DNA from: Phycisphaerae bacterium
GTDB taxonomy: Bacteria; Chloroflexota; Anaerolineae; 4572-78; J111
Assembly: GCA_028285035.1 (NCBI GenBank)
Contig: JANQQF010000185.1
Coordinates: forward strand, 89,006-153,005
Direction of reading: 5' to 3'
DNA: 64,000 nt
Shown here: in pieces, positions 48,819 through 56,812 of the stretch
Layout: each line of letters begins with the position of its first letter
Position numbering within the stretch: the stretch's first letter is position 1
Position numbers and translations under genes: made by a program
Notes under the pieces: generated by a model
What the model saw: only the letters and a program-made list of their open reading frames with translations
Databases searched by the model: none
Told to the model about the DNA's origin: nothing

Positions 48819-51203
48819 TTACTGATACGCTAAACTTTGTTGCACGCTGACTCTCGTAGCACCCCGCGCAGGAAAAAAACTGGCAGCCAGAGCTAAAATG
48901 CTAACGATGCAAAGCCAGGAGACAACACCAATTAATGAAAGTTGATAGGTCAACTCAGTTTCCATCATATTTTCCAACCCCATCGTCAAGACTCGACCCA
49001 GGGGAACACTGAGCGGCCAAGCAATCAGCCAACTGAGCCAAGCTAGGAGTAGGCCCTCGCCAATAAATACCCGCAAAATTTGGGGCGTCGAGGCTCCCAC
49101 AGCGCGCATCACCCCGATCTCACGTCGTCGCTCAAGCACATTGATCGATAACGCCCCACTTAAGGCAATCCCTCCAACAATTGCAATGATGACAGCCATT
49201 CCCACCAGCATTCCGATTAAAATGGACATCCCAGACATCGCATTTTCAATCACTCGATGGACGGTATCGGTGGCAGTGGGCTGGAAGGCATAGCCTCTGC
49301 CCTCAAAAAGGGTTCGCAATTCATCGGCAATGCGAGCTTCGCTGGCGGCATTCGTCTGGGTGGTTTTAATACGCAGCGACTGCGCCAACCCAACTTCGCC
49401 CAGTTCCTTGAGCAGGATGTGCCGGGGAAAATCAGCGGCTGTTTCATCGATAGGCGAAAACGAGACTCCCACCACCTGCCATTCGGTTTCACGCTTCTGA
49501 GGAATATCTAGCGTAATCCAATCGCCCACCCGAACCCCGATCTCAGACGCCAACCGCTGGTGGAGAACCACCGCATATGTATCACTCGCCTGCAGCCAAC
49601 GTCCGGCTCGAATATCGGGATTGTAGGTCTCCGTTGGGATCGGGATACCCCGCAACATAGCTGAGCGATCGTCATTTGTTGACAATTGATCGGCTCGGTA
49701 TAACGTCCCTGTCCCCGACGCCCACATTTCAACGCCTGTTACCTCGGGATGGCTATAGGCCAAACTCTCCATATTTACAATCCGTTCGTTATCCTCCAAG
49801 CGAAGCAACACGTTTGCCTCAAACAATGAGAAGAGGGTGTCGTTAAAGGTGTAAACCAACGAGGCCTGCGAGTTCATCACCATCATAAAAATGAGACCAC
49901 TGCCAATCAAAGGAATTTGGGTAAAAAACACACGCCCTTTGTTGCGAAAGGTATTGCCAAGGGTTAGGGCAATCGAACGGGGAATGGCCTGAAACTTAGC
50001 GATTACCCGATCCAGCAAACCAGCCGTTCCACCCAGCCCATAGGTGCTAATTGCCTCACGCACGGTGATATTGGTACCACCCAAAATCGGGACAATTGCC
50101 ACCAGCAAGGGGGTAACCAAAGCCACCACCGCCTGGACAAGCATCACCTGTGGGACCACTTCGATATCACCGGCATTCATGTTCGATAGCCCCAAAAAGA
50201 ATACGCGGAAGCCCTGTGAGCCGATGGCCCCAAGCGGAATGGCAATGAGAAGGGCTAAAACCCCGTAAATCAATACCTGTTGAAAAAATACCCAAACCAC
50301 CTGCCAAAAGGTGGCCCCGACCGCCTTCATCACACCAATCTGATCAACCTGCTGGGTAATAAATGCGGTTACGGTGTTGTATACCAGAAAGAGGCCAAGA
50401 ATGAGTGATAAGATGGCCATTGTGTTCAAAATGAAGAAAACGCTGTCAACCGCTTCATTGTAAAAATGCACGGTCGGATCGACAACACGAAGATTTTCTG
50501 GGAGAGCGGAGCCAACCTCATAGTCTTGTTTCTCCAGATGGGCCTGTAAATCATCGGCTACTGCGAGCGCTGTTGCCTCATCGTAATCGGGGAGGCGGGC
50601 ATAAAAGGTGTCATAATTGGCCTGTCCTGTTAAATGACCGAAGCGTTCCTGGGTGGTATAGAAGGTTGGCTCGGGTTTCTCCATCGGAATGGGGGTCATC
50701 GCATTATAAATCACCCCCCCAAGTGTGACCTGATGCGTTTTGTCATCAATTTTGATGTATATTTGATCTGCAACACCTAGACTGCGGCCCCGCTCGACCG
50801 CCATCATTTTTCGTTCAGGCCACACCCCTTCATCGAGCTGAAATTCGCTTATTTCTTGCTCATCATAATCAGGGCGGCCTTGCAAGGTTGCGGTTTGCCA
50901 AGGCTCATTCAGCGCCGCCCGCCATTCGATCTCCTTGCTCTGCCGCCCCTCAATTACTTCAACGCCATTGATCCGCCCTAGGCTATCGAGCATGGTCTGG
51001 TCGACAGGTGAATCGACCCACAAACCAATCATTGGCGGTCGGGTGTCAGCCCATATTTGGGCCATATCCTTGTTAATTAAAACCGGAGAACCCATCATCG
51101 TCCCAATGGCAAAGGCCCCAATGGCGATTACTAAGATAATTTGCAGGGTACGGCCTTTGTTCTCCCAAATATCGTGCCAGGTTTTGTAACGGGTTACATT
51201 CAT
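48819..51203 (-). CDS. FtsX/MacB-type ABC transporter permease, no ATPase nearby
   Basis: A 794-residue permease with an N-terminal membrane helix (TLQIILVIAIGAFAIGTMM), a large periplasmic domain, three helices around 280-400, a second MacB-like domain with another N-terminal helix (QIPLIGSGLIFMMVMNSQ) and three C-terminal helices (GVMRAVGASTPQILRVFIGE is the FtsX signature). This is the two-repeat form found in lipoprotein or peptide export complexes. No ABC ATPase gene occurs within the window, so the partner is encoded elsewhere. I use the ATG at 51203, with GAGGA five nucleotides upstream, instead of the TTG at 51227. The box-C promoter drives it. Confidence 0.87.
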   Translation of the reverse strand: MNVTRYKTWHDIWENKGRTLQIILVIAIGAFAIGTMMGSPVLINKDMAQIWADTRPPMIGLWVDSPVDQTMLDSLGRINGVEVIEGRQSKEIEWRAALNEPWQTATLQGRPDYDEQEISEFQLDEGVWPERKMMAVERGRSLGVADQIYIKIDDKTHQVTLGGVIYNAMTPIPMEKPEPTFYTTQERFGHLTGQANYDTFYARLPDYDEATALAVADDLQAHLEKQDYEVGSALPENLRVVDPTVHFYNEAVDSVFFILNTMAILSLILGLFLVYNTVTAFITQQVDQIGVMKAVGATFWQVVWVFFQQVLIYGVLALLIAIPLGAIGSQGFRVFFLGLSNMNAGDIEVVPQVMLVQAVVALVTPLLVAIVPILGGTNITVREAISTYGLGGTAGLLDRVIAKFQAIPRSIALTLGNTFRNKGRVFFTQIPLIGSGLIFMMVMNSQASLVYTFNDTLFSLFEANVLLRLEDNERIVNMESLAYSHPEVTGVEMWASGTGTLYRADQLSTNDDRSAMLRGIPIPTETYNPDIRAGRWLQASDTYAVVLHQRLASEIGVRVGDWITLDIPQKRETEWQVVGVSFSPIDETAADFPRHILLKELGEVGLAQSLRIKTTQTNAASEARIADELRTLFEGRGYAFQPTATDTVHRVIENAMSGMSILIGMLVGMAVIIAIVGGIALSGALSINVLERRREIGVMRAVGASTPQILRVFIGEGLLLAWLSWLIAWPLSVPLGRVLTMGLENMMETELTYQLSLIGVVSWLCIVSILALAASFFPARGATRVSVQQSLAYQ

Positions 51204-51236
51204 CGCATTCCTCATCAAGTAACTCAAGATGGGAAA

Positions 51237-51295
51237 AGTATATCGGTAACACGGGGGTGATGTATAGACACTTTGGTGTTAAATTGGGTGTTGTT
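51237..51295 (-). promoter_or_regulatory. Box-C promoter (LAL-type activator site)
   Basis: Minus strand: box at 51295-51261 with AACACCCAATTTA, then ACACCAAAGTGT and CTATACA; -10 TATACT (in GATATACT) at 51242-51237. Spacing from box to -10 is 19 bp, as in A, B and D. The palindrome core has changed to ACAC/GTGT in both arms. It drives the permease-sigma-MDR operon (start 51203). Confidence 0.75.
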
Positions 51296-51347
51296 TAGAG
51301 TTAGTAGGGCTGTCAGTTACACTACTTTGGTATGATGAGCGTTTCTT

Positions 51348-51611
51348 CTACAATTCCGTCTCATCAGGCGGCTCAGGCTTTATTCGAGCGAGCGAAACCA
51401 GCGGCACTCCCAAATCACGGACCTTTTTTAGAAGGCCGTATAGGGCTGCTTGGTCGATAACTGGACCGGTCAAGACAGACTCACCATTTTCTTCCAGAAT
51501 GATAGTGAGTCCGTCAAACCAATCAGTCCATTGACAATTAAGATGCCCTTCAAGCCTGATTTGATAGATGATGGGGGATGTTTGAGATTTGGGGGAAATT
51601 ATGTTTGACAT
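51348..51611 (-). CDS. Small leader protein of unknown function, paralogue 3
   Basis: An 87-residue protein with IRLEGHLNCQWTDWFDGLTI, SVLTGPVIDQAALYGLLKKV and LGVPLVSLARIK, closest to the copy at 4053-4298. It has its own box-D promoter, and the box-C promoter of the permease operon begins 50 bp after its stop, so both could be read through or independently activated. A hydrophilic C-terminal tail (KPEPPDETEL) is unique to this copy. As with its relatives, no function is known; the constant place ahead of LAL-controlled genes is the only clue. Confidence 0.82.
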   Translation of the reverse strand: MSNIISPKSQTSPIIYQIRLEGHLNCQWTDWFDGLTIILEENGESVLTGPVIDQAALYGLLKKVRDLGVPLVSLARIKPEPPDETEL

Positions 51612-51656
51612 AAGGCTACCTCACCGAGGGATCAAGATAATTGTTAAGATAGAGGT

Positions 51657-51715
51657 AGTATATCGGTCATATGTGGCAAAGGTATAGACACTTTAGTGTG
51701 TTTGAGGTGTCATTT
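51657..51715 (-). promoter_or_regulatory. Box-D promoter (LAL-type activator site)
   Basis: Minus strand: box at 51715-51681 with GACACCTCAAACA, then ACACTAAAGTGT and CTATACC; -10 TATACT (in CCGATATACT) at 51662-51657, 19 bp from the box. It drives the small leader gene starting at 51611. Confidence 0.75.
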
Positions 51716-51808
51716 TGAATGATCTTTTGGCAAAATAAATAAAACAGCGAATTTTTCTAGAGGGCACTGATAGCATTGAATTCTAACGAGGACAAACTAG
51801 CTTACATC

Positions 51809-54511
51809 CTATAACAAGCCCAAATCCTGCGCACGGGCAACCGCTTCAGTGCGTCGCTGAACCTGTAACTTACCAAATATCCGACGATTGTGCCCCTTGA
51901 CTGTATCTAAAGCCAGAAAAAGCTGCTGACTAATCTCACGATTTGAAAGCCCCTGGGCAATGAGTTGCAGAACTTCAAGTTCACGCTCACTGAGTGGTTC
52001 AACTAATCTCTGAGGAGGCGCAGGTGTGACTACGCGAATATCACTATCATGTGAGTTCAGCTCAAATGCGGCCAGCAATTTGCCAATGTAACCAGGCATC
52101 ATCCCCTGGGCTGAACAAGTGGATAAGAGTTGCCGCATAGCCGCCCCCTCATCCACAAATACACGAACAAAGCCACTTGGTTCAGCCAACACTAACGCAT
52201 CTGACAACTGTTCCATCGCCTGATCTGTGTTACCTTGCGCTTGATAAATGAGGGCAAGCAATGCCAAAACTTTGAGCTGCTCATCTACCCAGCCTTTGCC
52301 CGCCATCTGTTGCTGAAACGGCTTCAATATCGCCAAAGCTCGGTCTGGGTCATTCTCAAAAAGATGAAGGCGGGCCTGACTCATCGATAGCTGATGTGCT
52401 TTAGCCAGGTGTGCAGCTTCAGCAGCGTCACCTTGATGCAGGGCAATGAGCACCTGGATCTTTACAATCTTGGCCAGTTCCTCATCAAATTCATATTGGC
52501 GGACCAACCGTTTAGTCTCGGCCAAGATTGTGCTTGCCTCAGTCGCCTTTCCCTGGGCCACTTTTATCCGCGCCAAATGTGCCTGACAGGCCAAAAATCG
52601 ATTCTGTTTTTCCAAATGTTGGGCGACCGGAATACTGCGTTGGATATGGAATTCAGATGTGTCCAAGTCATTCCATTCATAAAAAATACGGGCCAGATGG
52701 AGATTTACCTCACAGGCAATCCGGGGAGGCAAATAATCAAATTCTTGCAAGATACGTTGGTACGTCTCAGCGGCTAAAGGCACCTGATTATCCATAAAAT
52801 ACAATCCGGCCAAACTGGTCATTGCAGTAAGGGTGAAAACTGTATTGCCTGAGACTTGGCCAATCGAAATCACCTCATCATAAGCTTGCCTGGCCGCTTT
52901 AAGATCACCCTGGAGCTGGTAGGCATAACCGAGTTTCCAAGCGGTCGAGGTTCGGAAAGCTGTATTCTCAGGATGAAGATATTCAAGGGCCCGGTGTGAT
53001 TGGGCAATAATTGCATCACTTTGACTGAGACTGGTTGCAATGGTCGCTCGAATCGCCGCAATTCGGCCAATAATATCTCGATTTTTCTGGTTCAATTCAG
53101 CATCTTGTAGGGCCGCTTCGGCGGCTTCTAGCTTCTGTTCGGCATTAGTTGCCTGTCCGCCGACGAGCAAGGTTGAAGCATACGTGGTCCACAACGAGGG
53201 GTAAGCATCCAAGGCCTGTTTTGGCAGAGATGTTAGCCAACTCAACACAGGCGCAATTGCCCCCCGAAAATGCAACGGCATTCCGTTGCCCTCAATGAGC
53301 CGTTCTGCCCGGCCAATATCATTCGCCTTCGCCGCGTGTTGAAAGGCCTCGATTTCCAGGCCATTGGCTTCGTACCATTCGCTGGCCCGTTTATGTAATT
53401 CAGCAACGGTCACAGCCTCATTTGTTGTAGATGAACTTAGCCGCTGCTCTAAGCGCTGTCGCAACAAATCCGCAAAAAGGTGGTGATAGCGATACCAGCC
53501 TCGCTCACTATCCAACGGAACAATAAACAAATTGGCGGTTTCGATCATTTCCAGAATAGCTTGGCTTGACTGCTGACCTTCAGCGATCCCTATCACCACT
53601 GCATCACACAAAGAACCACACATTCGATCAAGGATAGCCGTGTACAGCAGAAAAGTCTGAAGCGTTTCTGATTGTTGTTGTAGCACCTCTTCAACTAGAT
53701 AATCGAGGACAAAATGATGGCTTCCTGAAAAGGACTCAATAAAACGGGTCGCATTCACTGGGTCACCGCTTAAGTTGGTACCTTGCAAGGCCAAGGCAGC
53801 CAGTTGCAGCCCCGCAACCCATCCCTCCGTGCGGCTTTCTAACGCTGCGATATTTTCTACCGACAAGGTAAGCCCCATTGCTTGGTTCAAAAACTCAGTC
53901 GCTTCAGCGGGGGTAAAGCGAAGATCAGTCGCCCGCAGTTCAGTCAGTTGCCCCCGAGCCCGAAAACGAGCCAGTGGCAGAGAGGGGTCCTCACGCGTAA
54001 CAATCATAAAATGGGCTTGTGGGGGGAGGTGTTCGAGAAGAAATGTTAGCACTTGATCAATTGACTGCGAGTCAAGGATATGATAATCGTCGAGTACCAG
54101 GATAAACTTGTTTAGAATTGCCACGATTTTATTGAGCAGGCTTGTCAGGATAGCCTCTGGTGAGGGCGGTTGTGGAGATTGAAGTGTTGTTAAGATTTCT
54201 GCCCCAAATTCAGGCTCAACTGACTGCAAAGCGGTGACCAAGTAAGTCAAAAAACGAACGGGATCACTATCACCTTCATCCAAAGACAGCCAAGCAACTT
54301 GAATGACAGGCTCCTTTTCTGCAACCTTTTCTTGCAGATTGTAAATCCAGCTACTAACCAGGGTGGTTTTACCAAACCCAGCCGGAGCCGAAATCAGGGT
54401 CAACTTCCGCTCATCCCATTGATCTAATTGTTCAAGTAGACGAGAACGGAGCACAACTTTGGATCTGGGTTGGGGAATATGAAGTTTGGTGGTCAAAATC
54501 GGTGGCAGCAT
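51809..54511 (-). CDS. LAL-type LuxR-family regulator (LAL4)
   Basis: A 900-residue MalT-like regulator: TTKLHIPQPRSKVVLRSRLL, Walker A APAGFGKTT (42-50), Walker B FILVLDDYH, TPR-like helices, and the C-terminal LuxR HTH (LSERELEVLQLIAQGLSNRE, DTVKGHNRRIFGKLQVQRR). The HTH is nearly identical to that of LAL1. I set the start at the ATG at 54511: the ATG at 54529 would put a perfect TATAAT (54523-54518) inside the coding sequence, whereas from 54511 it stands six nucleotides upstream, as in LAL1 and LAL2. The box-D and box-C promoters lie immediately downstream and are its likely targets. Confidence 0.9.
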   Translation of the reverse strand: MLPPILTTKLHIPQPRSKVVLRSRLLEQLDQWDERKLTLISAPAGFGKTTLVSSWIYNLQEKVAEKEPVIQVAWLSLDEGDSDPVRFLTYLVTALQSVEPEFGAEILTTLQSPQPPSPEAILTSLLNKIVAILNKFILVLDDYHILDSQSIDQVLTFLLEHLPPQAHFMIVTREDPSLPLARFRARGQLTELRATDLRFTPAEATEFLNQAMGLTLSVENIAALESRTEGWVAGLQLAALALQGTNLSGDPVNATRFIESFSGSHHFVLDYLVEEVLQQQSETLQTFLLYTAILDRMCGSLCDAVVIGIAEGQQSSQAILEMIETANLFIVPLDSERGWYRYHHLFADLLRQRLEQRLSSSTTNEAVTVAELHKRASEWYEANGLEIEAFQHAAKANDIGRAERLIEGNGMPLHFRGAIAPVLSWLTSLPKQALDAYPSLWTTYASTLLVGGQATNAEQKLEAAEAALQDAELNQKNRDIIGRIAAIRATIATSLSQSDAIIAQSHRALEYLHPENTAFRTSTAWKLGYAYQLQGDLKAARQAYDEVISIGQVSGNTVFTLTAMTSLAGLYFMDNQVPLAAETYQRILQEFDYLPPRIACEVNLHLARIFYEWNDLDTSEFHIQRSIPVAQHLEKQNRFLACQAHLARIKVAQGKATEASTILAETKRLVRQYEFDEELAKIVKIQVLIALHQGDAAEAAHLAKAHQLSMSQARLHLFENDPDRALAILKPFQQQMAGKGWVDEQLKVLALLALIYQAQGNTDQAMEQLSDALVLAEPSGFVRVFVDEGAAMRQLLSTCSAQGMMPGYIGKLLAAFELNSHDSDIRVVTPAPPQRLVEPLSERELEVLQLIAQGLSNREISQQLFLALDTVKGHNRRIFGKLQVQRRTEAVARAQDLGLL

Positions 54512-54517
54512 TGGTTG

Positions 54518-54523
54518 ATTATA
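54518..54523 (-). promoter_or_regulatory. -10 element of LAL4, leaderless
   Basis: Perfect TATAAT on the minus strand, six nucleotides before the ATG at 54511 (TATAATCAACCAATG). No ribosome site and no clear -35 are visible. Confidence 0.6.
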
Positions 54524-54608
54524 AAACACCTTATAAAATTCGCCATTCCAACGCTTTCAGGCGATTACCTATCATACGTACTACGTTGGTAATAGTTGCA
54601 CTGGACCA

Positions 54609-55424
54609 CTACGGCAACGCGGTCAGAAACGTCAGAACAACGTCATTCCATACCTGCGGGGTCTCAAAATAAGGGGAATGGGCCGCATTCGGAATCTCAA
54701 TAACCTGTGTATTTGGAATGAGGGATGCCACTTGCCGGATCATTGCTGGGGGGAAAATGGGGTCGTATTGCCCAACGATAAATAAGGTGGGGGTTTGGAG
54801 GGCTTGAAGCGCATTAAGATCGTAGGCTGTCTGCCGAAGCTGATCGGATATTGTGGCAGGCGGTGGCTCAGCCAGACTGCGAATTTGCTCGTACAAAAAT
54901 GTTTGAACCAGCGTCTGCTCATCCACTGGGAAATGTGCGGGGAAGTGATCTTCGATAGACAGGGTCGTTACAGTGGGCTTTGCTGATAACGTGGCTCGAT
55001 AGGCATCGTATGCCGCCTCAATTTCAGGAGTATAAATGCCACCAATCGTGTCCGCCATAATCAAACTTTTCACCCGCTCCGGCCAGCGCAAGGTCGCGCC
55101 CAAGGCTGCCCAGCCCCCCATTGATTGCCCCACAAGGTGAGCCTGCTCGATTTGCAGGTGATCAAGCAGATGTTGCAAATCCTCAGCCGCCGAGGCTGGA
55201 GTCGTTTGACCGTGCCGGTTTGAAGATCGACCAAACCCCCGTTGATCCCAAATAAGTACCTGATACTGTTGAGCCAAAACGGGCACCTGCTGATACCAAA
55301 TCGCATGATTCCCGCCGCGACCGTGGCCCAAAACGACTGTCTCACCCGTGCCATAGCTCTCAAAATAGATCGACTCTCCTTGAGTTTCGACAAACCCTTT
55401 GGGGCCAATTAGGATTGGGTTCAT
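54609..55424 (-). CDS. Alpha/beta-fold hydrolase
   Basis: A 271-residue hydrolase: VVLGHGRGGNHAIWYQQVPV (oxyanion HGRGG), VLIWDQRGFGRSSN, and GQSMGGWAALGA with nucleophile Ser101; the catalytic His lies in IPNAAHSPYFETP. The family includes esterases, lactonases and C-C hydrolases; nothing fixes the substrate. It overlaps the upstream membrane-protein gene by four bases (ATGA), so these two are coupled. Both lie downstream of the crotonase gene on the same strand, separated from it by 138 bp. Confidence 0.83.
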   Translation of the reverse strand: MNPILIGPKGFVETQGESIYFESYGTGETVVLGHGRGGNHAIWYQQVPVLAQQYQVLIWDQRGFGRSSNRHGQTTPASAAEDLQHLLDHLQIEQAHLVGQSMGGWAALGATLRWPERVKSLIMADTIGGIYTPEIEAAYDAYRATLSAKPTVTTLSIEDHFPAHFPVDEQTLVQTFLYEQIRSLAEPPPATISDQLRQTAYDLNALQALQTPTLFIVGQYDPIFPPAMIRQVASLIPNTQVIEIPNAAHSPYFETPQVWNDVVLTFLTALP

Positions 55425-55894
55425 TGATCATTCATCCGATTACGGGACTCATAGAATGGGCTTGCTCGTTGACTGGTAAAGTACCACCAACAAAAAGGGA
55501 TCCAAAATACACCACGGAAAGCCCTACCCCAAGCTCTTGGGGCAAGACTACTATCGATGACCCCACTTGAGGCGAGTTGAGCGATTTGATAATTCTGATA
55601 ACCCATAAGAATATAGTGGATGGTCACGGCAATTAAGAATGCAAACTTAAATCTATTATCACCACGCCAGGCACCAATCGCTGTAATGATAACGACAATC
55701 GCCAAAATAATGGGCATTATCAATCCGCTTGCAATAATCCCTGTCGCTGCTTGAGCTTCTGGACTAAACATCAAAAATAGCGATGCGCCTAAGGGAAATA
55801 GACCAGCAAATAACCCCATATAAATGGTCAGAAACCAAACCCCAAAGGGGCGCGTGGGCTTCTCAATCGTTTCTTCCATCACAGATGTTTCCAC
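55421..55894 (-). CDS. Small four-helix membrane protein
   Basis: A 157-residue protein with about four hydrophobic segments (VWFLTIYMGLFAGLFPLGAS, ATGIIASGLIMPIILAIVVI, FAFLIAVTIHYILMGY and a weaker FRGVFWIPFCWWYFTS). The start is GTG at 55894 because GAGGAG stands eight nucleotides before it; an ATG five codons in is possible. The family is not recognised. It overlaps the following hydrolase gene by four bases. No indication of substrate or partner. Confidence 0.75.
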   Translation of the reverse strand: METSVMEETIEKPTRPFGVWFLTIYMGLFAGLFPLGASLFLMFSPEAQAATGIIASGLIMPIILAIVVIITAIGAWRGDNRFKFAFLIAVTIHYILMGYQNYQIAQLASSGVIDSSLAPRAWGRAFRGVFWIPFCWWYFTSQRASPFYESRNRMNDQ

Positions 55895-56032
55895 GTTTTA
55901 TGCTCCTCAGTGATTGGATTTATACCTTTAAATTACGCTTTACAACAAGTCTTTTTCGCAATCTCTGCCGCCTCCCGACTAACTGCAAACAGATCACGAG
56001 CACGGTCAGCGTCGCTAATAGTGTAGACTAAT

Positions 56033-56812
56033 TTACTCACCCACATAAATAGGTTTACGTTTTTCAACAAAGGCCTGTCGTCCTTCAGTCCAATCCTGTG
56101 AGCGAGAAATTTGTTCGCGCCAAGCTATGGCCGCTTTACGACCTGTGGCTTCATCTTCATGGACCGCCCGCCACAGTGTTTCCTTTAATGCCCGAATAGC
56201 CAGAGGGGCGGTGGTGTCAATCAAGCGTTCGGCCCACTTGGTCGCGGCTTGCACGACAGTGCCATCGGGGACAACGTCATTCACCAAGCCAGCCTGTTGG
56301 CACCATTCGGCTGATTTTGCCTCAAGGCCCATAACCAATTCGAAGGCTTGATTGTAGGGCACCTTTTTCGCCAATTTGAGCGGGATATCGATTGCATTCA
56401 CCCCAACTCGGGCTTCTGGCACAGAAATGCGGCTGCTTTCTTCGGCAAAAATCAAGTCACAAGCCAAGGTGATGTTTGCGCCTTCGCCAATGCAATGCCC
56501 GTGGATGGCGGCCACAATTGGTTTTGGTGTGACGAGTTCATCACACAAAGGAATGGGAGGAAAGGGAATGGTCCCGCCTGTCACCTTATCCACCTCAATT
56601 GCTTTTAGATCAACGCCAGCGCAAAACCCTCGCTCACCCTGGCCATAGATAATCGCGACCCAGGCTTCGTCATCATCGCGAAACCGCTCAATCGCTGCAT
56701 TAAATTGCTCATACATCGCTCGATTAAAGGCATTGATCACCTCTGGTCGATTGAGGATAATGTGGGCGATGCGGTCGCTTCGGTCATATATCACTACAGC
56801 TTGATTACTCAT
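56033..56812 (-). CDS. Enoyl-CoA hydratase/isomerase (crotonase fold)
   Basis: A 259-residue crotonase: HIILNRPEVINAFNRAMYEQ, IYGQGERGFCAGVDLKAIEV (oxyanion hole), AAIHGHCIGEGANITLACDL and ISVPEARVGVNAID. The second glutamate expected of true hydratases falls in PEARVG, the first position reads GEGANI, so hydratase activity is plausible. The ATG at 56812 overlaps the end of the ligase gene by eight bases and has AGGTGA upstream; the frame is open seven codons further. With the ligase upstream it suggests breakdown of an acyl- or aryl-CoA. Confidence 0.87.
   Translation of the reverse strand: MSNQAVVIYDRSDRIAHIILNRPEVINAFNRAMYEQFNAAIERFRDDDEAWVAIIYGQGERGFCAGVDLKAIEVDKVTGGTIPFPPIPLCDELVTPKPIVAAIHGHCIGEGANITLACDLIFAEESSRISVPEARVGVNAIDIPLKLAKKVPYNQAFELVMGLEAKSAEWCQQAGLVNDVVPDGTVVQAATKWAERLIDTTAPLAIRALKETLWRAVHEDEATGRKAAIAWREQISRSQDWTEGRQAFVEKRKPIYVGE

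Noticed and set aside
51203..51227. TTG at 51227 as start of the FtsX-type permease
   Set aside because: The ATG at 51203 has GAGGA at a suitable distance and fits the predicted transcript start at about 51230 better; a TTG start there would leave almost no leader.
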